This document shows positions 1 through 15,100 of a DNA stretch of 64,000 bases, piece by piece. The notes beneath the pieces are model-generated. The model ran no database searches, was not told where the DNA came from, and saw only the letters and a list, made by a program, of their open reading frames with translations. A program made the translations under genes and the position numbers. Each line of letters starts with the position of its first letter. The stretch's first letter is position 1. Location of the stretch: positions 497,237 through 561,236 of the forward strand of contig VWZP01010489.1 of assembly GCA_013396995.1 (NCBI GenBank), read 5' to 3'. The DNA is from Dicaeum eximium. Its lineage: Eukaryota; Chordata; Aves; Passeriformes; Dicaeidae.

Positions 1-102
1 ATTGCTGATTAACTTGGCAGCCTGAGTTGCTTTCTTAATATCTGGTCGGTCTGCTATAGGTGTGTAGTGGAGTTTGGATTTGGCATCTTTCTTGTATTCA
101 AT
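1..102 (-). CDS. NEB: NEB exon, C-terminal simple module
   Basis: 34 codons opening IEYK, with core PIADRPDIKKATQAAK and last codon LISN. The acceptor AG lies just right of 102. The donor is not visible because the exon seems to end exactly at the window edge, so the left border is provisional. Confidence 0.85.
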   Translation of the reverse strand, partial: MEYKKDAKSKLHYTPIADRPDIKKATQAAKLISN

Positions 103-3100
103 CTAATCCATGGAAAAAGACATAGGAAAGAAAATTAATGAGAAAATCAAATTTATTCATTGGGAGACACAGCAACATTGCTGAGGAAGTGCACGGGTTT
201 ATTTTGGAAATCAATTCACAAGGCATAGATCTGGGAATCTGGTTTTGCAGGTTGTCTACAAGTGAAGAAATAAATATGGGAAGTTCTGTCTGTATTTGAA
301 AAGATGGAAAAAAATTATTAGATGTGATTTCCACCAGATTGAAAATCCTTGAAATCTTTGAATATTGAAAATACTTGAAATCCTACAACGGGATTTAAAT
401 ATAAATCCCTTATTTCAGTGCAATTTTATCTTTGTAAATATTTGTACATTTATCTTTCAAAATCATACTTGAACATGGAGGCTGGGAGGAAATTCAGAAA
501 TCCATAAACTCGGGTTTTTCCAGCTGAATTTGGTTACATAACCCACTAAATTAGTGGAAAAAGAGGCAAACTTACTGTGCTCTGGTTTTTAGCAACTTCC
601 ATGGCATGTTTCACCTCAGGAGGCTCCAGCATGACAGAATAATTGGATTTGCCTTTCTCCTTCACAAACTTCTTCTTGTAGTTTGTCTGTCAAGAGCAGA
701 AAAGGCCACGTGTGCGTTTTTAATGTCACACAGAGGGAAATGCGACAGAAACTTGGAAAAAAGCTCCTTGAAACTGCTGTAGGTGGATAAAGAGGAACCA
801 CCTCATTCCCAAAATGTGTTGGCTGCAGTGTTTGGGGCTGGGATTAGAAAAGCTCAGCTTTGGAGATGATGAGCTGAGTCTGAACTCACCTCACTGACGT
901 TCTTGGTCACCTCCTTGACATGGACAGTGTCCCTGGTCTCGGGCAGGGTGGTGAAAGAGCCATGGGGCAGCTGCTTCTTGCTCTGCTCCTTGTACTTGTT
1001 CTGCCAGCACAGGGGGAAAGCAGGTCAGACCCAGCAGCTCCAGCATGGGATTCAATTCAGTGAATAAGGAAATGATGTTTTACCTCAGACACCAGAGAGC
1101 TGACATTCTTGGCCAGCAGGATCTGAGGGGTGTCTGGAACCACGTGGTAGGTCCCACGGGCTTTGTTGTGCTTCTCTTTGTATTTTATCTAGCAGGAAGG
1201 AAAGAGATCAGTTTAAATGATGTGCATTTTGTCTTCTGGTGGAGTAAAAAGCAATTAGTACAGTTGTGTTTGCTTGTTAGTGCAAAATTTTGCAGAAAAT
1301 CCCATATTTTGAAATTCTACAGCCTAATCCAAACATTTCTATGGTTCTCGCTTGGAATTCTTTTAATATACTGAATATTAACATACTGTTAGTAATTATT
1401 AAAGATATATTGCATTATTATTAAAGATATTTTGTGCTATTTCCAGATATTTTCTCCAGACACTTCCATTTCAACATCAGGAATGCAGAGATGCCACTGG
1501 GTGTAAGGTCTAGGGGTGTTCAGGCAATGTTAACTTTGAATATTAATTTTATTATTAATTTAGCCCATGAACTAGGCCAGTGGCTTCTACAAAAACCAAA
1601 TTTATTCAGTCAATTTGTTAATTAAATAAATCAAATAATGAAGTGAGACTGAGAAGAACTGTTCAAAGATTTGTCATTAATCCAATTATATTTGCAATCG
1701 AACAGTTAAGTAGTGAGTAAAGTGGTAGTAGAGAACGTGGAGAGGAAAGGTGAGCTCAGTGCTTACATCACTGGCCAGGATGGCATTATTTAGGGCCAAC
1801 ACTGTGTTTTTATCATCTGTGACAGAGAGTTTGCACCCCTTGAGGAATTCCCGGTCCAGCTTGTATTCGTACTGCAGGAAGAAAAATAAAAGATAAAGTA
1901 AGACAGTCTCTGATCTTCTCCAATTTTTTAAAAAATTCTGAATAGGAGAGATGGGAAAATGGAATATTCAGAGTATTGTGATTTTCTTACATCACTCTGC
2001 TGCAGAGAGGACTTGGCTGCTTGGACAAAGTCAGGCCTGTCAGCAATCAGGTGCCAGTGGGCTTTGGCTGCTTCGTATTTCTTCTTATAATCCAGCTGGG
2101 CACAGGGAAAAAACAAACAGGAAGAGTTGATGGGAAACTGGGTACTTTGCACACAACATACAGAGCACAATTCTCTTTTGGCCTGTGAGAAGAGGTGAGA
2201 AAATGTATCTACACCAAATCAGGACTTTTCTCTGGGCCAGGCACAACCCAGTCACTGCAGATTTCCACTGCTGGGTGGAGAAAGGAAATGGAAGGTGGAG
2301 AAAGGAATTGGAAGATGGAGAAAGGAATTGGAAGGACTGAAATTATGTCCTGGCTTTGGAGAAGGGGAGAGCTTTCAGATCCTTCCTACGGAAATGGGTG
2401 TTGGGCACCAATAACAGAAAACACAGGAAAGTTTTCCATGAAGCTTTGCTTTGTCTCCAGGAGCATCATCCCACAGAATTCCTGGGACAGTTGTGTCTCT
2501 GCCAGGAAAACAGAGGACAGCTGGAGGAATGGGATGTGTGACATACAAGAACCTCAAGGAAAACTCACCAGAGTGAGCACTTCAGTTTGAAATAAATTAA
2601 AACACAGTTTCTTCCAGCAGGGTAAGGATTAGAAGCGATGCCCATAAAATTCAGTGGAATTTAATTTCTTGTGGAATAATTTCTCGTGGAAATAATTCCT
2701 TGTGGCTTCCACTGCCAGTTCCCAACACCCTCCAGAATTCAATTAAACCATGAACAGGACAGAACTCACGTTGCTGTTCAGTTTGTAGGCGTGCCTGGGA
2801 GTTTTGATGTGAACTGAATCTGCCACGACGTTGCAGCGAGATTTGCTCCTCTCATACATTTCTTTGTATTTCAGCTAAAGAAAGACAAAGATACAAAAAT
2901 GTTTGCAAAGATCATATAGCATCAACAAGAAAGGCATCCAAATATGAAAAACTGAATTAAAATCGCCCTGACTGGATAAAATCTTAATAGGAGAAAATGA
3001 CTGGAGGTGGCACTCAGAGCTCTGGTGATGAGGTGGGGGTTGGGCACAGCTTGGATTTGATGGTCTTGGAGGGCTTTTCCAACCTAAATAATTCTGGGAT

Positions 3101-6100
3101 TCCATGAGAAATAAACTCTATTTATACCAATTGATATCAAGCACCTGCCTGAAGGAGGGTCCTCTCCAGCAGCACTTCTCTTTGTATAGAAAGTGTGGCA
3201 GTTTTAACTCACCACGAGGCACAGACTGAGATTAAACAAAATCTTTTAATGACCAGTAATTCTGATTCTGAACTATTTCTGGTTTTTTGCAGCCAAAAGG
3301 AATAAGTTGAAGTAACTTATTTTCTGATAGTTACACTAACTGAAAACTCCTTCAGAGAATCTCAGCACTCAGTTTGGAACTTAAAACATGTCCTTCAATT
3401 CATATCTCTGTCTCTCAATGATCCACTTTGGTACCTGGATAAAAATTATTATTTTTCCTCCTGGATTTACTAATTATGTTGAAATCCATGGAGCATCTGG
3501 ATAAGATTCAGGCTACTTATTCTGACAGTACTACACTGAGTTTCAGAAGTTTTAGTATCCTCATTTATGGATACCTAAGGAGCAACAAGACAAAGGACAG
3601 AGAGAAAGGGCAGGAGAAGGAATTAGGAGCAGGAGTCCTAAGTTCTATATTATTCTATCCACTCCCTCTTCCTTTCTCTCTCCTTCTTACTTTTCTATTG
3701 CCCCAGAATCAAAACATATTTATTTAAGATCAGAATATTTACCTTACATATTCACAGTATCTGTGTGAGAAATTAATAAACACAGCAATACACAAAATAT
3801 TTTATTCAAGCCTCAAAAAAAAAAAAAGCCACTAGAGGAAGAAAAACCAGAAAAAACCTCTCCAAATTAATGATTTAGAGACCACTTCCAGCTCGTGGCT
3901 TTTATTTCTAGAGAGAAGTGGTTTGCCCCAGCAAAAAAATGTTTCAAGAGCTCCAGAAGAAAATTCTATTAAAGGCTTCCTGAAAAACTGGGTTTTGAAA
4001 AAGCACGGAATGCAGATAGAGTTTTACAGGCCAATATGGTCTAAGAAGGTGATGATTTTCACTGGCAGCATTACATAGGAGTTACAAATATTGGCTGTCA
4101 AGTTAAAAAGTGAATTGTGTGTGTTTCTGGTGCCACAGAGGATTTACTCACATCACTGATCCTGTCCTTGACCTTGCGCACGTGCAGCAGCATCGGCGTG
4201 TCCTGGATGGTGGTGTAGCCCTTGGGCTTGGCTTTGTTGTATTCCAGCTTGTAAATAATCTGAAGGGACAAATTTGGGCTTGGATTATTTCTTGGAATCC
4301 TCGGTGTCAGTTGGGAATTCCCTGGGGGTGATGATCCCATTCCAAAGGATCCTCACTTACGTCACTGATCTGTTTGTTGACCTTCGAGGTCCGTAAATAT
4401 TCTGGAGTATCCAGAACTGTGGTATATTTGCCTTTCTTCTTCTCATAGTCCTTCTTGTACTGAATCTGGAGATGGGGAAAGGCTCCAAGTTCATCACACA
4501 GAGCAGGACAAAACCTCTTGCAGAGGTGGGATTTTATCCATGGATAAAATTGCAAAACCCTCCCACAAAGCCGAAGAAAGCAGAACATGCACCATGAGCT
4601 GAATTCAAACCCCCTCCTTGCCTAGGAGGCTGCCTGGTTGTTGGTCTGATTAATTTTATGGTTATTTCAAGCTAAAATCTCCAGGACTGAGCTAAAAAAA
4701 TCAATCCTTGCAGACCAGACACTTTTAAATTTCATCATGGACAATATCTCATTTTTAAATACTCATATCCAGTTGAAACTTGGACTTGGTGATCTTGGAG
4801 GTCTTTTCCAAACTTAATGATTCTGTGATCAGAGTGAAGAGAAATCATCTCACACAGCAGTAGATAAAAACATCACCAAATATATCACAATGCCAGGATA
4901 TTTTCAGGGCTTTGGCAGCAGGATTTGTGCCTTGGAAATTATTTCCTTAAAGATCACCTTGCCCTGCTCAGGTTTCTAAATGTTCTTTCACAGAGTTCAG
5001 TGAGAACAGGTTCACCAAGGATGGGAATCCATTGAAGGCAGCCTCAAGGCACATGGAAAAGGTTAGAATACATTTTTTAAAAAAGATTTTTCATGCTCTA
5101 CCCTTTATCAGAAAATAAACCCATGCATTTGAAATGGGACTGGGACAGACAAAATATGAAAAATGATAAACAAATAATCAATGATAACACAAAGTGAACT
5201 CGAGGGGACATGCGAGTCAGACACCTATTTTTTTTTTTTAATGCAAACATACTCAAATTACCTGCAAGGAGTTTTTAGTGAAAGAATAGAAATCCACAGG
5301 AAAATGGAACAAAAAATGTCTGAAAGACCTTCAGTAATTTATTTACTGAAGAGTGTCACTATTGGCACAGGCAATAACAAAGAATTATAATTCCCTCTGA
5401 CAGAATGGTTTTCCACTGTTGCATTCCCAATCTATCATTTATAGTCCAATTCATGATCAGGGATGATTTTTCCCCCTGCAAAGGGGGAGGTGACAGCCAG
5501 CAGCTGTGATTTCAGAGCAGAAATAACTGTTCTGTGTCTGGCACCATTCTGGGCACCGTGGGAGATAAATCTTGGAATCTCCCTGGCAAATCCATCATGT
5601 TCTTCCTGAATTAAGGAACTGGGGTTATCAAAGGTGGCCAGGCCAAGAAATGGTGTCAGAATGAGAACTGAGTTAGGGAAATACCAGGAAAAGCTAACAT
5701 CCAATATCTGAAATGTATGGAAATTTGATTTTTTAATACAAATATGTGAAATACATACCAACTGTTTATAATGGAAGGAGAAAACGAGGACAAGCTCAGC
5801 CTGAGCTGAGAGATGTCCAAGTGACAGCAATTATTGTTTCAGATACTCTGTTTTGTTTTACCACAGCCAGCATTAAGCACATTTGAGGAAGCTTGGGGGT
5901 CTGAAGCCCATGGAAACAGAGGGAGCAGTAAAAATGCCAAGTCCAAGCAGCCACAGTGGGTGTCTGAGGTGTCTTAGAGCAGCAGCTCTGCAGTTTACCT
6001 GGCTCCACAGGTATGTGTTGTAGAGTGCTGTCAGCATGTCTGGCCTCAGAATTTCATTGCATCCGTGCTGCAGGAGCATCTTGGCAAAGGATTTATAGCT

Positions 6101-9100
6101 TTTCTGTCCATGCAAATGGCAACCAAGGACAAGAGAGACTCATGAACAACATGAACAACGACACAGCTCTAGATCCCAGGCACTTGGAGAGTGGAGAGAT
6201 TTAGGCAAGGTGCTGTATGTATTCATCCACATGTGCATACAATTCACATCTGAATATTTAACACTGCCAAGGGTGAGTATGAACAAGTTTTCCTGCTCTC
6301 ACATTAAGGAAGTGATGAATTTTGTGGGGGAGATGAGAGTAAATTAGAGATTAAGGCAATTATGTCTCTGTTGCTTTATCTAGAAAAGATAGGAAGATTT
6401 GAGAAGAGAGGTAATAAAACAATAAAGTGGCTTCAGGAGGGCTGGGATTCCTGATGTCCATTGATGCACAATAATGGAAGTACACACAGGACAGATGGAC
6501 AGAGCAGCTCACACAAAAAGGGGCTCCTTTTTGGGTGGCAGGATGGAGATGGAGTGACCAAGAGAGGTGACAATCTCACAGGGCTGTGACACTGCTGTGA
6601 GGGGGCACCAGAGCTGCCCCACAGTACCTGACTGCTCAGGGTGCTGCCCCACTTGGCCAGCAGATTCCTGGGGTCATCCACAATAACGCTGTACCTATCT
6701 TTGAGCTTCTCATAGGCTGCTTTATATAATTTCTGCTCAGAATGGCACAATACAGTGTAACAAGAGAGAGTTAAGGTACTGAGAGATCACTGGGATAACC
6801 TCTTTACAGGCTGGGGGTGAAGGGCATGTCCAAAAGAGAAAAATATATTAAAAATAAAACAAACAAAAAATCCCAAACCAAAACAAAACATCAAAAACCA
6901 AACCAAACAAAAAACCCCAAATAAACAACAACAAATAAGAAAAAAAAAACCAAAACCAAACAAAAAAATATGACAAAAAACTCACAAACAAAAAAAACCA
7001 CCCACCAAACAAATTTTAAAAAAACAAACAAATTTTAAAAATAAACAAAAAAAAAAAAAAAAAGAAAACCCACAACACAAAAAAAACCCCCAAAAAAACA
7101 AAAACAAAAAAGAGAAGAGTGAGAATATTTCCAAATGGTAAATGCATTTCTACATTGCCTCTGGAAGGCCTACAGTTTAAGGATGTCTCTAGTCCACCCC
7201 TTCAATAAGCAATTTTATGACTGATTTTCTTCATGAAAAGTAACTGCAGAAGCAACTCTGTGTTGTAGATTCCTGAGTTGAGTTCAAAGAGAATACAATG
7301 AGATGTTATTAAAAAAAATCACTTAATGTAACAGAAGATATTTAGGCAAGTTCATTTCAATATATGGAGCTCCCATTGATAAAATTTTACCCATTTATGT
7401 TTCTGATATTAATTTTTTCCTTATTTGCTCTATGAACAATAATAAGACTGAACAATCTTCATAAAAATTCTGGTATTTGTTGTGAAACAGCTTTTCTTAC
7501 CTAGAACAGGTTAATACAGTAATAAACTTAATGACAGGTAATGATACAGCACAATGGCTGGTGGAAAAAAATGAAATATTAAGATATAAACCCAAATATC
7601 TGCTTCTTTAATGAAAAGCATCAGATTTTGATGAGCTATTCCAACTCTAAGCTGATAGGAATCATCCTGAACAGGATGTTCTCCATGGAAGTTGTCTTGG
7701 AGTTTAGAGCACTAATCCTACAAACTCCAGGAGTGATTTGAATTTTAAACCCAGGGGTATTCATTAATTATTAGGTTGTGGCCATTGTTTCTTTAGCACT
7801 ACAGGAGGAAAATAAGAAAAAGTTGAATTGTAGAGTGGAAAAATTCCAGGCAAAATCACCGAAATTAAACGAGCTGTGGCAACTTCAGACATAACTCTGT
7901 CTTCCTAACACCAATAAAGATTTATCAATGTTTTAGAAAAGCAATTGGAATTCTGTCCACACCTTTTTGAGATGGAAACCAACACTCAGGGTTACTGCAC
8001 CAGCAGCATTATTTAAGTCAGCAAAGGAAAAGTTCCTTTGCCATGAAAAAGTAATGAACAGGGCTGGGGATTTCACTTTCCAGGCTCTGCAAACCTGTTC
8101 TGTCCTAATACCCAGAAAAACAACAACCTTGTCTTTCATGACTTCAGTCTGATCTTAAAGCATCTTTAAGCTTGATTATAAGGAAGGACAACCTTCAACT
8201 CTGTATTTACTCACAGAGCAACTCCTTAAGCCTACAGAAGTCTTTACTTACCCCATCCATCAGCTGAGTTGCATATTTAAAATGTTCATTGATTGGAGAG
8301 TCAGCCACATACTTGAACTTGGACTTGGTCTTCTCAAAATTCTCCTTGTACTTACACTGGAGCCAAAGAAAAGCAAGCACACAAAACCCAGCACATGTTA
8401 ATCCAAAGAAGGGTAAGGCAATGAAAATGTGATTTTAGAGAGAACTCGTGGCAAAAAAAAATGGTGGGACTATTGGATCTGTGAGTTTTTCTATCAATAA
8501 CAAATTGTTGTAAAAGGACAGCAAATGTCCAAAACCATTCAGCAACAATTCAGAATGTTTCACTCACCCCACTGTAGAGCACTTTATTCTTCTCTGCCAG
8601 GACAAAACTTGGAGTATCCCACACATAGCAGCCAGTGCCTTTGAGCCATTCCAGGTCTTCCTTGTATTTAACCTTTAGACAAGAAGTAAAAAGACTCAGT
8701 TTTAAGCAGATAATCAGCGCTGAAATGAACCTCAGCACAAGCTGTGGCAAAGAGAGTTACATCCATTATAAAATAAATGAGTTTCTCCTGTTTTTGTGAA
8801 GGACTCAGTTTATTCACACACATAATCTATCATTAGCTGTTGGAGTTCCCATGTGAATTAAAAATAATGTATAGGTAAGGGGTTATTGTGTATGCACAGA
8901 AATGTACAATTAAAGGTTGCTACAGAGCGAAACAAATCTAAGCAAATACAAATGAAATTAATTAAGACTGTCTGTTAATTTGGCAACGGGATGTGCTGCA
9001 GTTTTAGCCATCAGATTCTGTCAGTTCCCAGATCTACCAGCAAATTGTAAATCACTGAAAAACTTCAGCTGCTTTGCCTTTGTTGAGAAGGAAGGTTTGG

Positions 9101-12100
9101 GTTCATTTTGGAAAGCACTTTTAACTTGCAGCCTTTCAGCCTTTTTAACTTTCAGGAGCTGCTGGAACTCACATCACTGATGGCATCCGTGACCAGGCGG
9201 TGATGGAAGTGCTCAGGGCGGTCTGGGATGGATCTCCAGATTCCCAGCTGGCTCATGTAATTTTCCTTATATTTCACCTACAGAGAAAGTTGAAGAATTA
9301 AGTAAAGCAATTGAAGAGAACACTCCAAACCACACAAAAGTTCCCATTTTTTCCCCTGAAACAGCAGAACTAAAAGAGTGGAGATGAGATTAACCTGTAA
9401 CAACTACAGCAATCAATATTCCAGAGAAAGAAAGAAATCAACACTGATAATGCTGATTTTTTTCCTAATTATTTGACATATTGAAACAGAACAAAAGGTC
9501 AAAATGGCCTATTTTAGGTTATTAAGTGTCAAACACTAATTAGGAATGAAGATGATGTACATACACTGCTGATGTCATCAGTGACCTTCCTGTGGTAGAC
9601 AATGTCCAGAGCATCCTTCACTGTGTGGTATTTGCCCTTGGTGTTCTCAAAGGTTTCTTTGTAGCGCAGCTGGGAAGGAAAAAAAAAAACACAAAAGAAG
9701 GGATTAGTGTGCCAGGAATTGTTTCAGTTGAACCCCTCACTTTTCAGGAATGATATCCAGGGATATGTTGCTGTCTGACATCCCAGTGCAAGCCCTGAGG
9801 AATTTTAGGAGGCTGCAGCTGCCTACAATCAGTTGTAATTTCATTGAAATTTGTGGTGAAAATTACAGAGAATTTCACCCAATTCACTTTCAGACTGAGG
9901 AAAAAACATCTCTGCATCACAGGAGTGCCCTCTAGAATAGCACAGGTGCCACTTTTGGCAAAAAAAAATCTACTTAACCCTTCTTCCCTGTACTCCTCTA
10001 GAAAAAAGCAGGAAGATCATCCCAGTCTGTGGAGAAAGACTCTCAGAGAAGAAATTCCCATGTGCAGAAGAGCTGGGATATTCCTTGGCAGTATTTAAAA
10101 ATCATTCTTAGAGCAGTCAAACTAAATAAACCCTAGAAAAAAGCACCAGCCTTGCACATGTCCTTTCACATCCTGCTGGTTCTGAAATCCATGGAAAAGC
10201 TCTCACAAGTGAGTATTTTTAAATTGCCTTAAATCACAAATAACTATTCCACGCTTGAAAAAATCAATTTCCCTTTAACAACCTGGTAATTTTTCTCTCT
10301 AATCTACTTCTAAATTTAAAAAAAATGAACACATTCCCAGTGACAGGGCAGTTTACTTCTAACACAAAACTGAGATGAAAAAGCTGATAAAAGTTATTCT
10401 ATCCTGGCCCCAGCATCAATCACTTCACTCCAGTCTGCTCTATTTGGAGACTTGATGTGTAAGCAAATTATTTTAAATCTGGTTTTACTTTGCTGTACAG
10501 CCACACTTCAGTGCAATGGGAAATGAAAATGAATTATAAAAATTGGAAAGGAAAAAAAGGCATTGCAGTGGAATCAAATCAAAACTTAATAATGTTCCTA
10601 ATTTCAAATGGAAATGGACATGCAAATAAGGGGACTTCCTTGATGGAGGACACTGAGATATTCTGTGCTTTGCATGTTTGATCCCCACTGATGTTTTTCC
10701 TGCTCTTTTCATAGGGAATCCAAGGAGAAGATCAGTGGGTGTTCCTGGAGTACTCACATCACTGGCATTCAGGTAGGCTCTCTTGGCTCTGATCAGCACT
10801 GGGGTGTCAGGGATAGGGGTGTATTTGTGCTTCATCTTCTCATACTGGGTTTTGTACTTTTTCTAGGAGACACAGCAAAAGGGAAGAGTCATCATTGCAA
10901 TTTTAGAAGCATTTGCCAACCTGTAAAAAAAGGTTGTCTCATAAAATCCTAAAACGTGTTTTCAGAATGTTTTGTTTCACCAGAACTTACAGAGGAAAGG
11001 TGGAACTTCAGTATAAGGGAGAGAAAAATAAATGAAGGCTAAATAGATTTAAGCCTTGAAATTACCACTAAAATTAGAAATAAAACTTCTGAAGAGTTCA
11101 GCAGAGTGGCAGCAAATTAGAAAACAAGATTTTACCTCACTGATCATGTCCTTGACATTCCTGGCGTGTGTAAAGGCTTGAGTCTGACCATCAGCATGAT
11201 GGTGGGGTCTCTCCTTTGTGGCAAGTTCTACATACAAGTACTGCAGCAAGAAAAAAAATAATCAAAAACCCCACACTTCTATTAAACTCTACCTTATTTC
11301 TCTGAAAAACAGCTGCAAATTCACAATATAAACATAACCACCAATTTCTAGGAATTCTACATTGCTTCAAAATGGCCTGCAAAGCTACTGCTGTACTTTA
11401 ACAATATATTAAGAAGGATCCCCTGATTGAGTTTTATATCAGCAAAACTTTTTCACCTGGCTCTGTATTTTTTGTCCTGTCTTGGCTCTTATCAAGTCAG
11501 GTGTATCAAGGATGGAAGTGTATTTTGTCTTCAGCTCATTGCCTGCAGCTCTGTAAACCAGCTGGAAAAAGACAGGTCCAAGAATTATTTCTTCTGCTAT
11601 TATTTAGAAGCTGCACAATCATAGCTTTGCTATTATAACATCTCATCTATTCCAGTAAAAAAAAACACAGGGAGGGGTTAATTACAGCTACAAAATTGTG
11701 CAGAAATAACAGAATTTACCTCACTCAGATGGGTTTTTAGTTCCTGCACTGCTCTGTACCCAGGAGTATCCAACACCACCTTGAATTTAGGCCACATTTT
11801 CTTGGCAGTACTTGTGTAGATATAATTAGACTGGAAAGGAAAACCAGTATCAATAAAGGAAATTTTACAGTGCAACCCAGCAGTGCTCTGAAACAACAGA
11901 CTGGCTGCACGGCACAAAATTCTCTCATTCTTTGCTCATTTTCGCGCATTTCACTTCCTGCAGGCACAGAAATAAATCCACTGCTGCCATGCTCAACTCC
12001 CAGAGGAAAAGGCTTACCCAGAGCTTGCGGAGCTCACGGGCACGGACCATGTCAGGAGTGTCATACAGGAAGCAACCCAAGCCCTTCAGCCACCTCAGGT

Positions 12101-15100
12101 CCTCTTTGTATTTATTCTACAGGAGAAATGAAAACCAACAGTCGACTTGTGGGATCATTTCAATCCCCAGTCCTTAAACACAGTGAGAAAGCATTTTTTT
12201 TGTTACAGAAAGCATTTTTTTTGTTACAGAATAGAAGGGAAGTGAGAAAAAGCCAATCCCACTGCCAGCAGAGGGGTTTTGGACCTCACAGCAGGTGCTT
12301 ACGTCACTGGTGATGTCCCCCGCATAGCGACAGTGCAGCACATGAGGGGTGTAGGGCAGGGAGATCAGGTGGCCCTGCATCTTGAAGAAATCTGACTTGT
12401 AGATCAGCTGGAAAACAAGGAACAAAACAGCATTTCACGTGTTTGGTCAGGGAATAGTCTCAGTCTCTTGAGCTGTTCTGTTAGGAAGGCACCTACATCA
12501 CTGACGGCCTCCTGGGTGGCTCTGACTTGGCGGATTTCGGGCGTGTCAGGGGTGCTGTGAATCTTGTCCTTGTTCTTGTGGTACGTTGCCCTGTACAGCC
12601 TCTGTCACAAGAGACAACATTCTGCATTTTAGCACAGCTTAAAACCTTGAAATGGCAAAGAAAATGGCAGAGAAGTTCAGCACAGCGTGAGCGCTTCTTA
12701 CACAAATTACTGTTTTCTACCCAGGCAAAGATTTTCCATCAATTGCTTTCAATAAATTCTGGAAATCTCAGACTCTAATCCTAAAAATATGTAAATACAT
12801 ATATTTAATTTTCATGCTATTAAAGCCAATGATCAAAGAAGCGAGTAAATAGATATAAAACCCAAAACTACTGTGACCCAATTTTATACAGATACAAGAA
12901 TTTCTATTCAAATTTAATCACAGCTAATAAAATCAGGCTGCAATTTTATATTATGGCAACAGTTTCAGCCTGGATCAATGCTCCCTCACCATTCTTGATG
13001 GATACTTCTCTAAATAAATTTTTGTTCTTAAAAGCCTCAAAGAAGAGGGATCCTACAACTTGCCAGTCAGTGTACTCTGATTATGCATATTTTGGGCACT
13101 GCAAATGAAAGCAAATACATATATTTACTGTACCTCATTAATGATTTGATTGACTTTCCTCACATTTTCAAAGCCAACATCTTTAGGTCCCAGAGTGTAG
13201 CCCTTGGCTTTCATGTGTTCATAGGCTTCTTTATATTTCAGCTATAATAAGGACAAAAACACACAGAAGCTAAATTTGATTAAGATTCTGGCTACACTGC
13301 AGCTCTGACACCAATTTATCTGTATTTTTATTTTATTTATTTTTATTATATTTATTATATTTAATTTTTATTTATTATTTATTTTATACAGCAATTTTAG
13401 CTGTATAAAGAGACATATTTTTAGAGATAAACAATTGAGATGTAGCTGCATCAGAGTTACATACACCACACATCATAATTATTTCTCCCTTTATCATACA
13501 GCCCAAAATTAATAATATAATAAATTTTTCTTGCATCTAATAAGGCATTTGCACAATGCTGAAGAAATTTCTATTTTGATAGTAAAGGCCCAAGCTGAGA
13601 GTGCCTTATGTGGGACTGCAGCTCATTGCCATGGTGCAGAAGGATGATTGAGAAGGATTGAGTGCCTGACTTACATCACTGCCGATGTGCTGGACGTGTT
13701 TGGCGTGCTGGAAGTTGGGAGTGTCCGTGGGAAGGCTGTATCCAGTGGGCAGAGCATTCACACCAGCCCAGCGATACAAATTCTGCAGGAGCACAGAGAA
13801 AGACTTGGTACCACTGTCAGCAATACTTGAGGGGAAAATCCCTCATTCTCAGAAATCTCCCCATCACAACTGACAAAAGATTTCCCCCATATCTAGGGGG
13901 AAAATGCATTAAAATACATTTTTATAGCTCAGATGAGGCTATTTTCCCACTTTCATTTCAGAGAAGTGACACACAGGTTCACCTGAAAAGCTAAAAGCAG
14001 ACAATTTGGTTTTTCAGTGTCACACACTTTGGAGCCCAAAGTTTTGTACTTACCTCACTCTGTATTTTGTTTGCATTATATGCCCGCTCCAAATCCACTG
14101 TTTTATCAGTAGGGATCATCTTGCCTTGGATATTCTTCCTGTAATCACCACGATAGACAGCCTGGGAAAGTGAAAAAAATCATAATTGTCACATTCTCTC
14201 ACAGTATGTTTTTTTTGCATACAATGGGAATTGTTCCTAAAAAACTGGATTAAATGTTTTTAGCTTCAGGCAATTAATGATTTTAATGATTGTGTCTACA
14301 ATGAGGTGTGGATAACCAACAATGATCAAAATTAAGTTATTAAAAACATATTAAAAGTCCCATTTCTAAAGCTGGTGAGGTAACAGCCTTTGGAATATTG
14401 GCTGGAAGGTGAGAGAAAGACTTACTTCACTTAAATTCAAGGCACTGATCACATTCTGGACATAGACAGGAGTGTCTGTGACCACAGTGAACTCCTTCTT
14501 CATTTTTTCTGCCTTAGATTTGTACTTAATCTGCAGAGAAAAAGCAAGAGCTCCAATTACTAATGATACTAATTGTTAATTTAATTTATTGTATTATCAT
14601 ATTTACTATACTTAATATTCATTTCATCACTGAGCTATTTTATTAGTGAACCAGGACTGAAACAGGAAGTATATTGGAACTATGGCTTGTTATTTAATGA
14701 ATCCTTCAATCAAGAAGGATAAATAACATCTTCCAGACTACACCTGGAGTGGAATAAAGCTACAGTGGAGTGAAAAAGAAGACTAAGAAGCAAACCCAGA
14801 GTTATCCACTCACATCACTGCGAAGGTCATAGGCTTGCTTGGCATGGAGGATTTCAGGAGTGTCCCAGACAAAGCAGCCAATGCCTTTCAGCCAGTTCAG
14901 ATCATCCTTGTAGATCACCTAAAGCAGCAGAGAAAGAACCTGTAAGAATTCCATCAGGATCTAATCACTTATTTCTTAATCCCTCCAAAACACAACTGTC
15001 AAATGATGGCAAGGAAGGTTTCTACTACTTTGATTTTTTTGTTGTTGTTGTTTGAGAAAATCAAAACTATTCCTTCTGGAATTTAAATAATTTTTGTTCA

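Noticed and set aside
5435..5830. 131-codon minus-strand frame in the 1.5-kb intron
   Set aside because: Hydrophobic composition, no module motif, no matching splice sites and no recognised repeat match. Treated as chance.
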